From Kribbella jiaozuonensis (GTDB lineage: Bacteria; Actinomycetota; Actinomycetes; Propionibacteriales; Kribbellaceae): a stretch of 64,000 nt of DNA. Shown here one piece after another: positions 42,896-51,161 of the stretch. The DNA is taken from the NCBI RefSeq assembly GCF_005233875.1, contig NZ_SZPZ01000005.1, positions 434,001-498,000 of the forward strand. Direction: 5' to 3'. A program made the position numbers and the translations under genes. Numbering within the stretch: the first letter of the stretch is position 1; every line of letters begins with the position of its first letter. A model generated the notes under the pieces. That model was not told the origin of the DNA. It saw nothing but the letters and a program-made list of their open reading frames with translations, and did no database searches.

Positions 42896-44869
42896 ATGGA
42901 CGTTGTGGTCGCGGGGTTGTTCAGCCTAGGTGTGTTCCTGGTGATCTTCGTGCCGGTCGCGCAGCGGTTGCTGGGCGTCCGGTTCGGCGTGGTGCGGATG
43001 GTGCTGGCCGCCGCGATCACGCTGAGCCTGTTCAGCCCGATCGCCAACGCGCTGGTCGGCAAGCCGCCGTACACCGGGTCGAACGGCGCGGCGATCGCGT
43101 TCCTGGTGCTGACGACGCTGTTCTCGATGCTCGCCGGGCTGGTGTTCCTGGTCCTGGCCGAGGCGCTGGTGCCGACCGGATCGTTGCCTCGGGCCCGCGA
43201 TCTGCGCCGGGACGTGAGCGGCCGGATCGCCCGTACCCGGCGGTACCTGCAGATCCTCCGGATCGCGATCAGGCACGGCCTCGGACCGTACCTCCGCGGC
43301 CGCCGGCGCCCCGGCCGGGAGAATGCCGCCGGGCAGGCCGACCTGGCCCGTTCGCTGCGGCTCGCGCTCGACGAGGCCGGGGTCACATTCGTGAAGCTCG
43401 GCCAGGTCCTGTCGACTCGCAGCGACATCATCCCGGGCACGGTCGCCACCGAGCTCAGTCGGCTCCAGGACCAGGTCTCCCCCGCGCCCTGGCCGGAGAT
43501 CGAGCAGGTCCTGGCCGAGGAGCTCGGCGGCCCACCCCATCAGCTGTACGCCGACTTCGACGCCCAACCGTTAGCCGCCGCCTCGGTCGCTCAGGTGTAC
43601 GCCGCGCGCCTGCCCGACGGCCCTCGTGTCGTCGTCAAGGTCCAGCGCCCCGGTATCGCGGGCATCGTCGACCGGGATCTCGACATCGTCCGCCGTCTCG
43701 CCCGGCTGCTCGAGCGGAACACCGACTGGGGCCGCTCGATGGGTGTTCGCGCCCTCGCCGACGGATTCGCCGACGCGATGCGTGAGGAGCTCGACTTCAC
43801 CGTCGAGGCCGGCAACATGACCACGGTCGCGGCCGGCCGTTCCATTGCTTCCAGCAACGATCTCGTCGTACCGCAGCTGTATCCGGACCAGTCGACCCGC
43901 CGCGTCCTGACGATGGAGCGCCTGGACGGGATCGGCCTCGGCAACGCCCGGCAGGCGATCGCGGACCGCGGCCTCGATCCGGTCCGCCTCGGCCGTTCGC
44001 TGTTCGAGTGCCTGCTCGGCCAGGTCGCGATCGACGGCGTCTTCCACGCCGACCCGCACCCGGGCAACTTCCTGCTGCTCGCCGACGGCCGGATCGGCAT
44101 GCTCGACCTCGGCTCGGTCGGCCGCCTCGATCCCGCTACCCGTGACGCGTTGCAGCGCTTCCTGCTGGCGATCGATCACGGCGATCCGGTCTCTGCGACC
44201 GATGCACTCCTGGAGATCGTCTACCGCCCCGACGTGATCGACGAGCGTGCGCTGGAGCGTGCCGTCGGACAGTTCATGACCCGGCACCTCGCGGCCGGGG
44301 TCACGCTCGGGCCGGCCATGTTCAACGACCTGTTCAAGATCATCACGTCGCACGATCTCGGCGTACCGCCGGAGGTCGCCGCCGTGTTCCGTGCGCTGGC
44401 GACGATCGAGGGCACGATCTCGCGGATCTCCCCCGGGTTCGACTTGGTTGCCGCGTCGCGCCAGTTCGCCGCGGCCCATGTCACGGATCGCCTTGCGCCG
44501 GACGCGTTACGCCGTACGGCGACCGAGGAACTGGCTTCGTTGCTGCCGATGTTGCGACGGCTGCCGCGACGGATCGACCGGATCGCGGCCGCCGCGGAGA
44601 GCGGGCGGCTCGGCGTCAACGTCAGGCTGCTCGCCGACGAACGCGATCGCCGGCACGTCACCGGCCTGCTCCACCAAGCCCTGCTGGCGATCCTCGGCGC
44701 GACCGCCGGTCTGATGGCCGTGCTGCTGCTCGGTACGCCGGGCGGCCCGCAGGTCACGACCTCGATGACGCTCTACCAACTGATCGGCTACAACCTGCTG
44801 GTGATCTGCGCGGTGCTCGTGCTCCGCGTCCTGGTGCTGATCTTCCGCCTGCCACGCCACTTGACTTAA
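42896..44869 (+). CDS. ABC1/UbiB-family atypical kinase, membrane-bound
   Basis: A 657-residue membrane protein of the ABC1/AarF/UbiB family. Three predicted helices at the N-terminus (GLFSLGVFLVIFVPVAQRLL, VRMVLAAAITLSLFSPIANA, LVLTTLFSMLAGLVFLVLAE) precede the kinase-like domain: KLGQVLSTRSDIIP (KxGQ motif), AAASVAQVYAARL (Ala-rich nucleotide loop), VFHADPHPGNF and LDLGSVGRLD. Two further helices end the protein. Family members affect quinone or lipid metabolism as ATPases/kinases. Start fixed by the TATCGT box. It is followed 29 bases later by an MFS gene. Confidence 0.88.
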   Translation: MDVVVAGLFSLGVFLVIFVPVAQRLLGVRFGVVRMVLAAAITLSLFSPIANALVGKPPYTGSNGAAIAFLVLTTLFSMLAGLVFLVLAEALVPTGSLPRARDLRRDVSGRIARTRRYLQILRIAIRHGLGPYLRGRRRPGRENAAGQADLARSLRLALDEAGVTFVKLGQVLSTRSDIIPGTVATELSRLQDQVSPAPWPEIEQVLAEELGGPPHQLYADFDAQPLAAASVAQVYAARLPDGPRVVVKVQRPGIAGIVDRDLDIVRRLARLLERNTDWGRSMGVRALADGFADAMREELDFTVEAGNMTTVAAGRSIASSNDLVVPQLYPDQSTRRVLTMERLDGIGLGNARQAIADRGLDPVRLGRSLFECLLGQVAIDGVFHADPHPGNFLLLADGRIGMLDLGSVGRLDPATRDALQRFLLAIDHGDPVSATDALLEIVYRPDVIDERALERAVGQFMTRHLAAGVTLGPAMFNDLFKIITSHDLGVPPEVAAVFRALATIEGTISRISPGFDLVAASRQFAAAHVTDRLAPDALRRTATEELASLLPMLRRLPRRIDRIAAAAESGRLGVNVRLLADERDRRHVTGLLHQALLAILGATAGLMAVLLLGTPGGPQVTTSMTLYQLIGYNLLVICAVLVLRVLVLIFRLPRHLT

Positions 44870-44898
44870 ACCTAACTTGAACTTCGACCATATCCTTC

Positions 44899-46284
44899 AT
44901 GTCCACCACCACTGAGTCCCGCCCCAGGCTGTTCACCGGCCAGCATCTGCCCCTGGTGCTCGGGGTGATCGGGCTGGTCACCCTCGGCGCCTTCGAGAAC
45001 CGCGCGGTCGGCACGGCGCTGCCGACGATGGTCCGCGAGTTCGACGCGCTCGGCAGCTTCGGTCTCGCCAACGCGGCACCGAACGCGAGCTACCTGATCT
45101 CGCTCGCGATCGCCGGCCTCTGGTCCGACCGCCGCGGCCCGATCCCGACCCTGCGCGCGGGCGCGATCTCGTTCGCCCTCGCTCAGTTGCTGGTCGGGAC
45201 CGCGACCGCGATGCCGATGGTCGTCGCCGGCCGCCTGCTCAGCGGCCTGGCCGAGGGACTGCTCGACGTGTCGTTGGTGGTGCTCGTGGCCCGCGCGCTT
45301 CCCGCCGTACTGCGGCCTCGGATGTTCTCGTTGTTCGCCGCGATGTGGATCCTGCCGTCCGTACTCGGACCGGTGCTGACCGGCGTGGTGACCGAGCAGT
45401 TCGGCTGGCGCTGGGTCTTCCTCGGCGCGATCGTCCTACTCATCCCCAGCTGGCTGCTGCTCGGCCCGGCGATGCGTCAGTCGGCGACCGCGACCGCGCC
45501 AGAACGGACCGCAGACGACGTTGCCGAGCTCGAGGCGTGGCGAGCCGCACTCCCCTGGGCCCTCGCCGCATCCGTCGCGCTGTTCTCGATGACGCTGGCC
45601 GGCGACCACCTGGAGGCCCACCCGATCATCAGCGGTACGGCGGTCGTCGTGGCGCTCGCGGTACTCGCGCGGGCCGCCGTACGCGTGATGCCCGCGGGCA
45701 TGTTCGTTGCCCGACGTGGCTTCCCGGCGGTGGTCGCAGTACGCGCACTGGGCGGTGCTGCCTTCGCCGTGTCCGGCGCGTACCTCCCGTTGTTGCTGAC
45801 GCTTGAGCACCACTTCAGCCCGTCCAAGGCCGGTGTGACGTTGTCGATCACCGGAGTGTGCTGGGCGTTCGGTTCCTGGCTGCAGGGCCGGGAGCACGGG
45901 ATCGAGCGAGTCACCGTACTGCGAACCGGGCTGGCCTTCATGGCGATCGGACTGCTCGTCACCTCGTTGCTGGCATGGACGAACGGGACTACCTGGATCG
46001 GTCTGATCGGCTGGGGGTTCGCAGGCATCGGCATGGGGCTGAGCTCGTCCAGCCTGTCCGTCCTCACTCTGGACCTGTCCGACCACAGCAACTCCGGCCG
46101 CAACAGCAGCGCCGGCCAGATGGCCGCGACGATGAGCATCGCGACCGGACTGGCGATCAGCGGGACGCTCTTGGCCTTCAACTCCGACAACCCGCGCCCG
46201 TGGGTCTTCGGCTCGATCGTCACGGCAGGCGGCGTACTGGCGCTGCTGGGCTTCCTGGCAGCGCCGCGGTGCCGCCGGGCCTGA
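44899..46284 (+). CDS. MFS transporter
   Basis: A 461-residue polytopic transporter, probably with 14 helices (DHA2-like). The N-terminal part has LVLGVIGLVTLGAFENRAVG, LPTMVREF, then motif A-like LWSDRRGPIPTLRAG and VVAGRLLSGLAEGLLDVSLV. The central loop is charged (RTADDVAELEAWRAALPW). It is probably an exporter; no substrate is suggested by neighbours. It follows the ABC1-kinase gene by 29 bases and may be read through from it. Confidence 0.85.
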   Translation: MSTTTESRPRLFTGQHLPLVLGVIGLVTLGAFENRAVGTALPTMVREFDALGSFGLANAAPNASYLISLAIAGLWSDRRGPIPTLRAGAISFALAQLLVGTATAMPMVVAGRLLSGLAEGLLDVSLVVLVARALPAVLRPRMFSLFAAMWILPSVLGPVLTGVVTEQFGWRWVFLGAIVLLIPSWLLLGPAMRQSATATAPERTADDVAELEAWRAALPWALAASVALFSMTLAGDHLEAHPIISGTAVVVALAVLARAAVRVMPAGMFVARRGFPAVVAVRALGGAAFAVSGAYLPLLLTLEHHFSPSKAGVTLSITGVCWAFGSWLQGREHGIERVTVLRTGLAFMAIGLLVTSLLAWTNGTTWIGLIGWGFAGIGMGLSSSSLSVLTLDLSDHSNSGRNSSAGQMAATMSIATGLAISGTLLAFNSDNPRPWVFGSIVTAGGVLALLGFLAAPRCRRA

Positions 46285-46302
46285 GCTCCTGAGTCCAGCG
46301 GT

Positions 46303-46314
46303 TACAGTGCGGTC
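46303..46314 (+). promoter_or_regulatory. -10 box TACAGT of the wHTH regulator gene
   Basis: TACAGT (46303-46308) lies 6 bases before the ATG at 46315. Typical leaderless spacing for this window. Confidence 0.6.
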
Positions 46315-47655
46315 ATGGCGGTTCAGGGCACCGGCAGTCGCTACGAGGAGGTCGCGGTCGGTCTGATCGGCGGAGAGTCTTTCGTCCGCCGGATGGTCTC
46401 GGTCGCGCGCCAGAGCAGTACTCCGGGACTGCGCGTCGAGCCTGCGGTGTACCGGCACGAGAACGAGGCGCCGCAGCTGGCACGGCAGGTGATGGAGCGC
46501 GTCGACGTACTGCTGTTCGCCGGACCGCTCCCGTACGACCTCGCGATGGCCAAGGGCGACCTGTCCGTCCCGGCGGTGTTCGTACCGCCCGGCAGTGCCG
46601 CACTGCACGCGGCCTTGGTTCGGGCGCGGTCGGCCTTTGATCCGACCCGGATCAGCGTGGACTCCGTGACGGAGCAGGACGTCGAGGACTGCTACGCCGA
46701 GGTGTCCCTGCCGGTGCAGGCCGTCCGCGTACAGCCCTACCTGGAGGAGCTCGAGCCGGCGGACTACCTGGCGTTCCACAGCAAGCTCTTCAAGGCCGGC
46801 CGGACCGTCGGCGCGGTGACGACGATCGCCGGCGTGGCGGAGTCGCTCGAGGCGGACGGCGTACCGACCGTGCTGATGCGGCCGTCGACGCAGACGCTCC
46901 GGGAGACGCTGCGGGCGGCGATCCTCACCGGCAGCGGCGCTCGGCTATCCAGGTCGCGGATCGCCATCGTGATTGCCCAGGTGCCGGACTCGGCGTTGCC
47001 GACGCGGACCAGCCCGGCGCAGTACTGGTACCAGGAGCTGAAGCTGTCGCTGCACCACGAGCTGCTGCACGACGCCCGCCGCATGGACGCGATCGTGTTG
47101 CCCCACGACCAGACCAGCTTCCTGGTGATCACCACGCTCGGCTCACTGCGGACGATCACCGGCGACCTCGAGACCGCGCCGTTCCTGGCCCGGGTCCGCG
47201 AGACGCTCAACCTGGACCTGCAGGTGGGCATCGGCCTCGGCCGGTCCACGCTGGAGGCCGAGAACAACGCGTACCGCGCGGTGGCGATGGCAGCCGCGGA
47301 CACCGGCGACCTGGCGTACCTGGTCGGGTCGGACGACCTGGTGCTCAAGCTGCCGGCGGAGTCCGATGCCGAAGCGACGGCGGCGCCGGTGGCGGACGAG
47401 ACACGTGACCTGGAGACGTTGCGGATGCTGGTCCAGAGCCTCGACGAGACAGGCGACGAGGCGCGGCTGGTGGATGCGGAGCAGGTGGCGGGCATCCTCG
47501 GCGTCACGCTGCGGACCGCCCGCCGTACATTGCGCGGCCTGGTCGACAGCGGGCTGGCGTGGCCGATGCCTGCAACCCGAGCGGCGCGCAAGGTCGGTCG
47601 GCCGCCGATGGTCTACCAACTCCTGGACGAGCGGCTCAAGAACTCCGGCAGTTGA
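46315..47655 (+). CDS. Regulator with cyclase-like middle domain and winged helix
   Basis: A 446-residue protein not assigned to a named family. The N-terminal third (VGLIGGESFVRRMVSVARQS, QVMERVDVLLFAGPLPYDLA) looks like an alpha/beta sensor; the middle (about residues 210-340) has FLVITTLGSLRTITGDLETA and VGIGLGRSTLEAENNAYRAV, resembling a degenerate GGDEF/nucleotide-cyclase fold; the C-terminal 80 residues form a winged helix (AEQVAGILGVTLRTARRTLR, ARKVGRPPMVYQLLDERL). It is most likely a ligand-responsive transcription factor of unknown effector. The start follows TACAGT by 6 bases. Confidence 0.6.
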   Translation: MAVQGTGSRYEEVAVGLIGGESFVRRMVSVARQSSTPGLRVEPAVYRHENEAPQLARQVMERVDVLLFAGPLPYDLAMAKGDLSVPAVFVPPGSAALHAALVRARSAFDPTRISVDSVTEQDVEDCYAEVSLPVQAVRVQPYLEELEPADYLAFHSKLFKAGRTVGAVTTIAGVAESLEADGVPTVLMRPSTQTLRETLRAAILTGSGARLSRSRIAIVIAQVPDSALPTRTSPAQYWYQELKLSLHHELLHDARRMDAIVLPHDQTSFLVITTLGSLRTITGDLETAPFLARVRETLNLDLQVGIGLGRSTLEAENNAYRAVAMAAADTGDLAYLVGSDDLVLKLPAESDAEATAAPVADETRDLETLRMLVQSLDETGDEARLVDAEQVAGILGVTLRTARRTLRGLVDSGLAWPMPATRAARKVGRPPMVYQLLDERLKNSGS

Positions 47656-47679
47656 GCGTTGGCGGTACTCGGGCAGGGC

Positions 47680-47691
47680 TAGAGTGAGCGC
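47680..47691 (+). promoter_or_regulatory. -10 box TAGAGT of the pterin dehydratase gene
   Basis: TAGAGT (47680-47685) lies 6 bases before the ATG at 47692, without a ribosome-binding site. Confidence 0.6.
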
Positions 47692-47979
47692 ATGGCTGAG
47701 CTCTTGACCGACGACCAGATCGATCTGGCGATCCGCGACCACCTGCCGCAGTGGAAGGTCGTGGACAAGGAACTGGTCCGCGAGGTCAAGGCGCCTGCCT
47801 TCCTGGACGGCATCCGGCTGGTGGCGACCGTGGCTCAGCTGGCCGAGTCGATGAACCACCACCCGGACATCGACATCCGCTACACCACGATCACGTTCCG
47901 GGTCACCACCCACGACGCCGGTGGAATCACCGACGACGACCTGGTGCTGGCGCGACACATCGACACCGCCGCCGGCTGA
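47692..47979 (+). CDS. 4a-hydroxytetrahydrobiopterin dehydratase
   Basis: A 95-residue pterin-4a-carbinolamine dehydratase. The active-site signature ESMNHHPDIDIRYTTITF, then RVTTHDAGGITDDDLVLA, carries the family's His-His-Pro and the Thr-His pair; the N-terminal QWKVVDKELVREVKAPAFLD is also typical. It recycles the pterin cofactor of aromatic amino acid hydroxylases, none of which is in the window, or serves a minor molybdopterin-related role. A stem-loop follows after the stop. Confidence 0.92.
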   Translation: MAELLTDDQIDLAIRDHLPQWKVVDKELVREVKAPAFLDGIRLVATVAQLAESMNHHPDIDIRYTTITFRVTTHDAGGITDDDLVLARHIDTAAG

Positions 47980-47996
47980 CTTGTTCCCGTCATGAC

Positions 47997-48016
47997 GCTT
48001 GTCCGCCAGGACAAGC
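47997..48016 (+). terminator. Stem-loop after the pterin dehydratase gene
   Basis: Perfect 8-base arms GCTTGTCC and GGACAAGC with a GCCA loop, 17 bases after the stop codon. No T-tract, so probable rather than certain. Confidence 0.55.
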
Positions 48017-48055
48017 GCTGGTCCGGCATGCCCCGAAACGCCTTGAATCTAAGGC

Positions 48056-49105
48056 ATGACCGCCCTAGGTAGTGCTCTCACCGTCCTGCTTGCACTCGTC
48101 CCGTCCCAGGCGGACCCCGGCTGGTTCTGGAACGCTCCGCACTGCGACACCGTGTACGGCGACGGCTCGGTGACGATCACCGAGTCCGACGGCGAGACGC
48201 TGGTGCCGACGACCGGCAAGCTGCGCGCCGTTACGTACGCGAAGGTCGCCGCCCTCGAAGAGCCCAACACGCTGATCACCATCGGCAAGCAGTCCATCCA
48301 GCGCTCCAGCGACGCCGGCTGCAGCTGGCAGTTGCTCGACAAGGCTCCCGATGACCTCAGCACGTACGACGTGCAGCCCGGGCCGGGCGACTCGGCGTAC
48401 ATCTACAGCGTCAACGACCAGCCCATCCATCGCGTGCACGGCTCACAGGTGACCAGTGTGCTCGGACCGGTCGAGGGAGGCGGTCTGGCTGCACTGGACG
48501 CGCGAGCCGGTCGGCTGCGTGTCGTTGCTGGTGACGGGCAGCTGTACGACTCCTCGGACGACGGCGTGACGTGGCAGCGCACCGGCGTACTGCCTGCTCG
48601 CGACCTCTTCGTGTACGACGCCGTTGTGGACCCGCGGAACCCGGACCACGTCGTACTCGGCGTGATGTCGGACGGGGTCTATGTCACGTACGACGGCGGC
48701 CGCAGCTGGATCCGGTCACGCGCGGTCGAGCGGGTGAACGCCTTCAGCCTGACCATCTCGCCGACCGACCCGTCGAAGGTGTGGATGGAGGGGTACGACC
48801 GGGACCGGGCGACCCGCTTCATCTGGGAGTCGACCGACGGCGGCCAGAAGTTCCGCGAGGTCCTGGACCAGAGCCGAGCCGACCTGATCAACGGCAACAA
48901 GATGTGGGCCAGCCCCGTCGACCCCGACCTCATCTACTTCAGCTACGGCACGTCGTTCGCCAACTTCGGCGCCGACCTCTACCGCTTCCGCCCGTCCACC
49001 GGCGACCTGTCGAAGCAGCACAACCGCAACGACGGCATCCCGTCCCTGGCCTTCAACCCCTCCAACCCCAAGATCCTTTACTTGGGCCTCGCCGAGGAGC
49101 GCTGA
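48056..49105 (+). CDS. Secreted BNR/sortilin-like beta-propeller protein
   Basis: A 349-residue protein with a short signal peptide (TALGSALTVLLALVPSQA) and repeated propeller blades of the BNR/sortilin type: SSDAGCSWQLLDKAP, SSDDGVTWQRTGVLPARDLF, TYDGGRSWIRSRAVERVNAF and STDGGQKFREVLDQ (Asp-box SxDGGxxW/F). No glycosidase active site is obvious, so it may be a binding or scaffold protein rather than a sialidase. Its 3' end overlaps the converging VOC gene by 28 bases. Confidence 0.75.
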   Translation: MTALGSALTVLLALVPSQADPGWFWNAPHCDTVYGDGSVTITESDGETLVPTTGKLRAVTYAKVAALEEPNTLITIGKQSIQRSSDAGCSWQLLDKAPDDLSTYDVQPGPGDSAYIYSVNDQPIHRVHGSQVTSVLGPVEGGGLAALDARAGRLRVVAGDGQLYDSSDDGVTWQRTGVLPARDLFVYDAVVDPRNPDHVVLGVMSDGVYVTYDGGRSWIRSRAVERVNAFSLTISPTDPSKVWMEGYDRDRATRFIWESTDGGQKFREVLDQSRADLINGNKMWASPVDPDLIYFSYGTSFANFGADLYRFRPSTGDLSKQHNRNDGIPSLAFNPSNPKILYLGLAEER

Positions 49106-49443
49106 CGGAGGCCGATCAGCACTCCTTCGGTGTCGCGGAGGTAGGCGAGGCGGCCGACGCCCGGTAGCTCCTGGATGTCGCCGGTCGGAGTGCCGCCTGC
49201 ACCTCGGGCGGCCTCCAGCGTCGCCTCGAGGTCGTCGACCTCGATCCAGGCGATGGTCGGCTGCGACTGGTACAGACTGCTCATGATCGCGCCGTCGATG
49301 CCTTCCCCCGGCCCGGTCTCCGCGAGCAGGTAGCCGTCCGGCACCGGTGCCGGCGTCACCTGCCAGCCGAACACCTTGCTGTAGAACTCCGCCGCCCGGT
49401 TGTGGTCCTCGGCAACGATCTCGACATGAATGATGCGTCCCAT
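49078..49443 (-). CDS. Single-domain VOC (glyoxalase-like) protein
   Basis: A 121-residue VOC-fold protein: MGRIIHVEIVAEDHNRAAEF, YSKVFGWQVTPAPVPDGY and a closing LAYLRDTEGVLIGLRQ. His7 and Glu near the C-terminus (DTEG) are metal-ligand candidates. The ligand is unknown. It lies 25 bases downstream of the AraC gene on the same strand and may be its target. CAGGAT 7 bases before the ATG could be a -10. Confidence 0.82.
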   Translation of the reverse strand: MGRIIHVEIVAEDHNRAAEFYSKVFGWQVTPAPVPDGYLLAETGPGEGIDGAIMSSLYQSQPTIAWIEVDDLEATLEAARGAGGTPTGDIQELPGVGRLAYLRDTEGVLIGLRQRSSARPK

Positions 49444-49468
49444 GGCCTCGATCCTGCCGGTGGATCGC

Positions 49469-50287
49469 TCATCCGTCTTGGACGGATCTTCCGTGCATCA
49501 GCGCCGCGATCCCGTTCTGTACGGCGAGGAACGACGTCGCGCTGACGCCGGTGTACCGCTTGAAGTCGCGCGCCGCGTGCGCCTGGTCGTAGTACCCGTG
49601 CAGCGCCGACAACCTCGCGGCCGCATCCGCCGGCCCGCCGAGGAGCCCGCCGACGAAGTGGTAGTAGCGGATGATCTCGGCGTACTGCTTCGGCCCGATC
49701 CCGACGTACTTCCGGAACACCCGGTACAACGTGCTGTACGACGTCCCGCACCGCCGTACGACGTCGGCCACCGCGACCTGGCCGCGCAACTCGTCGATGG
49801 CTCGTACCGCCTCGGCGACGATCGGCGGGACAGCTGTGGCCGTCGCCCGAGCCGCGAGGAAGCCTGCCAGCCGCTCGGCCCGCGCCGGACCGAACGGCTC
49901 CGACCGCAACTCCGCCACCAACCCGGCTGTCGTGTCCGGACCGAGCCAGTCCGCCAACTGCCGCACCTCGTCGACCAGCGCGGGGAGACCGAGCGCTGCG
50001 AGCCCCCACGGCGTGAACTCGACGCCGGCGTAACTCGACGTGCCGACCTGGCCGATCACCTGCGGCCGGGTCATGATGCCGAAGACCGACGCCGCGTTCG
50101 GCCACTCGGCCCCGGTCACCGGATCGTGCCGGGTGCCGGGGTCGGCGAGCGCGATCGCGAGGCCGGGGCGGCCGTTCGGGATCAGGATCTCCTGCCGTAG
50201 CGACGGCAGCGGTGCGGAGTCGACCAGCCACACGTGGTGGATCACGTCGGTCAGAACGTCGGGTGCCGGGAAGCGCTGGTAGCCCAC
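49469..50287 (-). CDS. AraC-family transcriptional regulator
   Basis: A 272-residue regulator with an N-terminal sensor region (YQRFPAPDVLTDVIHHVWLV, like DUF6597-type domains) and a C-terminal AraC DNA-binding domain: VAVADVVRRCGTSYSTLYRV (first HTH, about residues 165-184) and ARLSALHGYYDQAHAARDFK, RYTGVSATSFL (second HTH). The GTG start lies 7 bases after TACGAT (50300-50295). It is divergent from the acyltransferase gene with facing promoters, and upstream of the VOC gene. Confidence 0.88.
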   Translation of the reverse strand: MGYQRFPAPDVLTDVIHHVWLVDSAPLPSLRQEILIPNGRPGLAIALADPGTRHDPVTGAEWPNAASVFGIMTRPQVIGQVGTSSYAGVEFTPWGLAALGLPALVDEVRQLADWLGPDTTAGLVAELRSEPFGPARAERLAGFLAARATATAVPPIVAEAVRAIDELRGQVAVADVVRRCGTSYSTLYRVFRKYVGIGPKQYAEIIRYYHFVGGLLGGPADAAARLSALHGYYDQAHAARDFKRYTGVSATSFLAVQNGIAALMHGRSVQDG

Positions 50288-50300
50288 GACGCGAATCGTA
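50288..50300 (-). promoter_or_regulatory. -10 box TACGAT of the AraC gene
   Basis: TACGAT (50300-50295) lies 7 bases before the GTG at 50287. It faces the promoter of the acyltransferase gene 25 bases away. Confidence 0.55.
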
Positions 50301-50324
50301 AGTCTCTGGCCCGTTTACATCGGT

Positions 50325-50336
50325 TACCGTTGAGAA
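50325..50336 (+). promoter_or_regulatory. -10 box TACCGT of the acyltransferase gene
   Basis: TACCGT (50325-50330) lies 6 bases before the GTG at 50337; leaderless spacing. Confidence 0.55.
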
Positions 50337-51161
50337 GTGACGACTGCCGACGAGTACCGCCTGCTGGGTTTTGCCGACATCGACCGGGACGCCGCCGAGG
50401 CATTCTCCCCGGACCAGGCAGCGGTCAAAGACCTCGCTGACCAGATCCGCGCCGGAGTCGGGAAGCTCGGCAGCGAGCCGGCCTTCCGGATGCCGGAGGA
50501 CCCGCGCAACTCGGTCCAGGCCTTCCTCGAGACCGTGCCGGACATCCGCCGGTTCCACGCCGAGCGCGGCATCCCCGACGACATCAGCTGGGCCTCGCTC
50601 GCCGACCTCGGACAGCAGCTCAAGGTGAACCGCCGTACCCACGGCGACTACGGCCTCGAGACGCACTGGTGGCTGCGGCACTTCTGGAACGGCCAGATCT
50701 ATGCGCTCGGCCGGCTGCAGTACATGCTCTACCAACTCACGCCCGACGAGCCCGTCCCCGGCGTCGAGCCGGGCGAGTGGGTCATCGGCGCACACATCCC
50801 GGAGACCGGTCCGCTGACGCCGGAGTTGGTCGACGACAGCCTCACGCAGGCCCGCGACTTCTTCCCGCGCCACTTCCCGGACCACCCGGTGAACACCCTG
50901 ACCCTGTGGTCCTGGTTGATCGACCCGTACCTGCTCGACAACCTGCCGCAGGACTCGAACATGGTGAAGTTCGGCCGCCGCTTCACGCCGTACGGGACGC
51001 CGACCGACAGCCAGGACAGCGCGATCTTCTTCACCTTCCGCACCCACGGCGCCGACCACCTGGACGAGCTCCCGCAGGACACCCGGCTGCAGCGGCTCGT
51101 GGTCAGCCGCATCAAGGACGGCGGCACCTGGCAGAGCGCGTTCGGCTACCTGAGGCTATGA
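50337..51161 (+). CDS. NAT_N/GNAT_C acyltransferase-domain protein
   Basis: A 274-residue soluble protein resembling the two-domain acyltransferases annotated NAT_N (N-terminal) plus GNAT-like C-terminal. Visible: an N-terminal helical half (LQAFLETVPDIRRFHAERGI is approximate; exact stretch is QAFLETVPDIRRFHAERGIP), a central THWWLRHFWNGQIYALGRLQ, and IGAHIPETGPLTPELVDDSL followed by FTFRTHGADHLDELPQDTRL. Donor and acceptor are unknown. The GTG start is supported by TACCGT. The 3' end overlaps the converging deacetylase gene by 6 bases. Confidence 0.65.
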   Translation: MTTADEYRLLGFADIDRDAAEAFSPDQAAVKDLADQIRAGVGKLGSEPAFRMPEDPRNSVQAFLETVPDIRRFHAERGIPDDISWASLADLGQQLKVNRRTHGDYGLETHWWLRHFWNGQIYALGRLQYMLYQLTPDEPVPGVEPGEWVIGAHIPETGPLTPELVDDSLTQARDFFPRHFPDHPVNTLTLWSWLIDPYLLDNLPQDSNMVKFGRRFTPYGTPTDSQDSAIFFTFRTHGADHLDELPQDTRLQRLVVSRIKDGGTWQSAFGYLRL

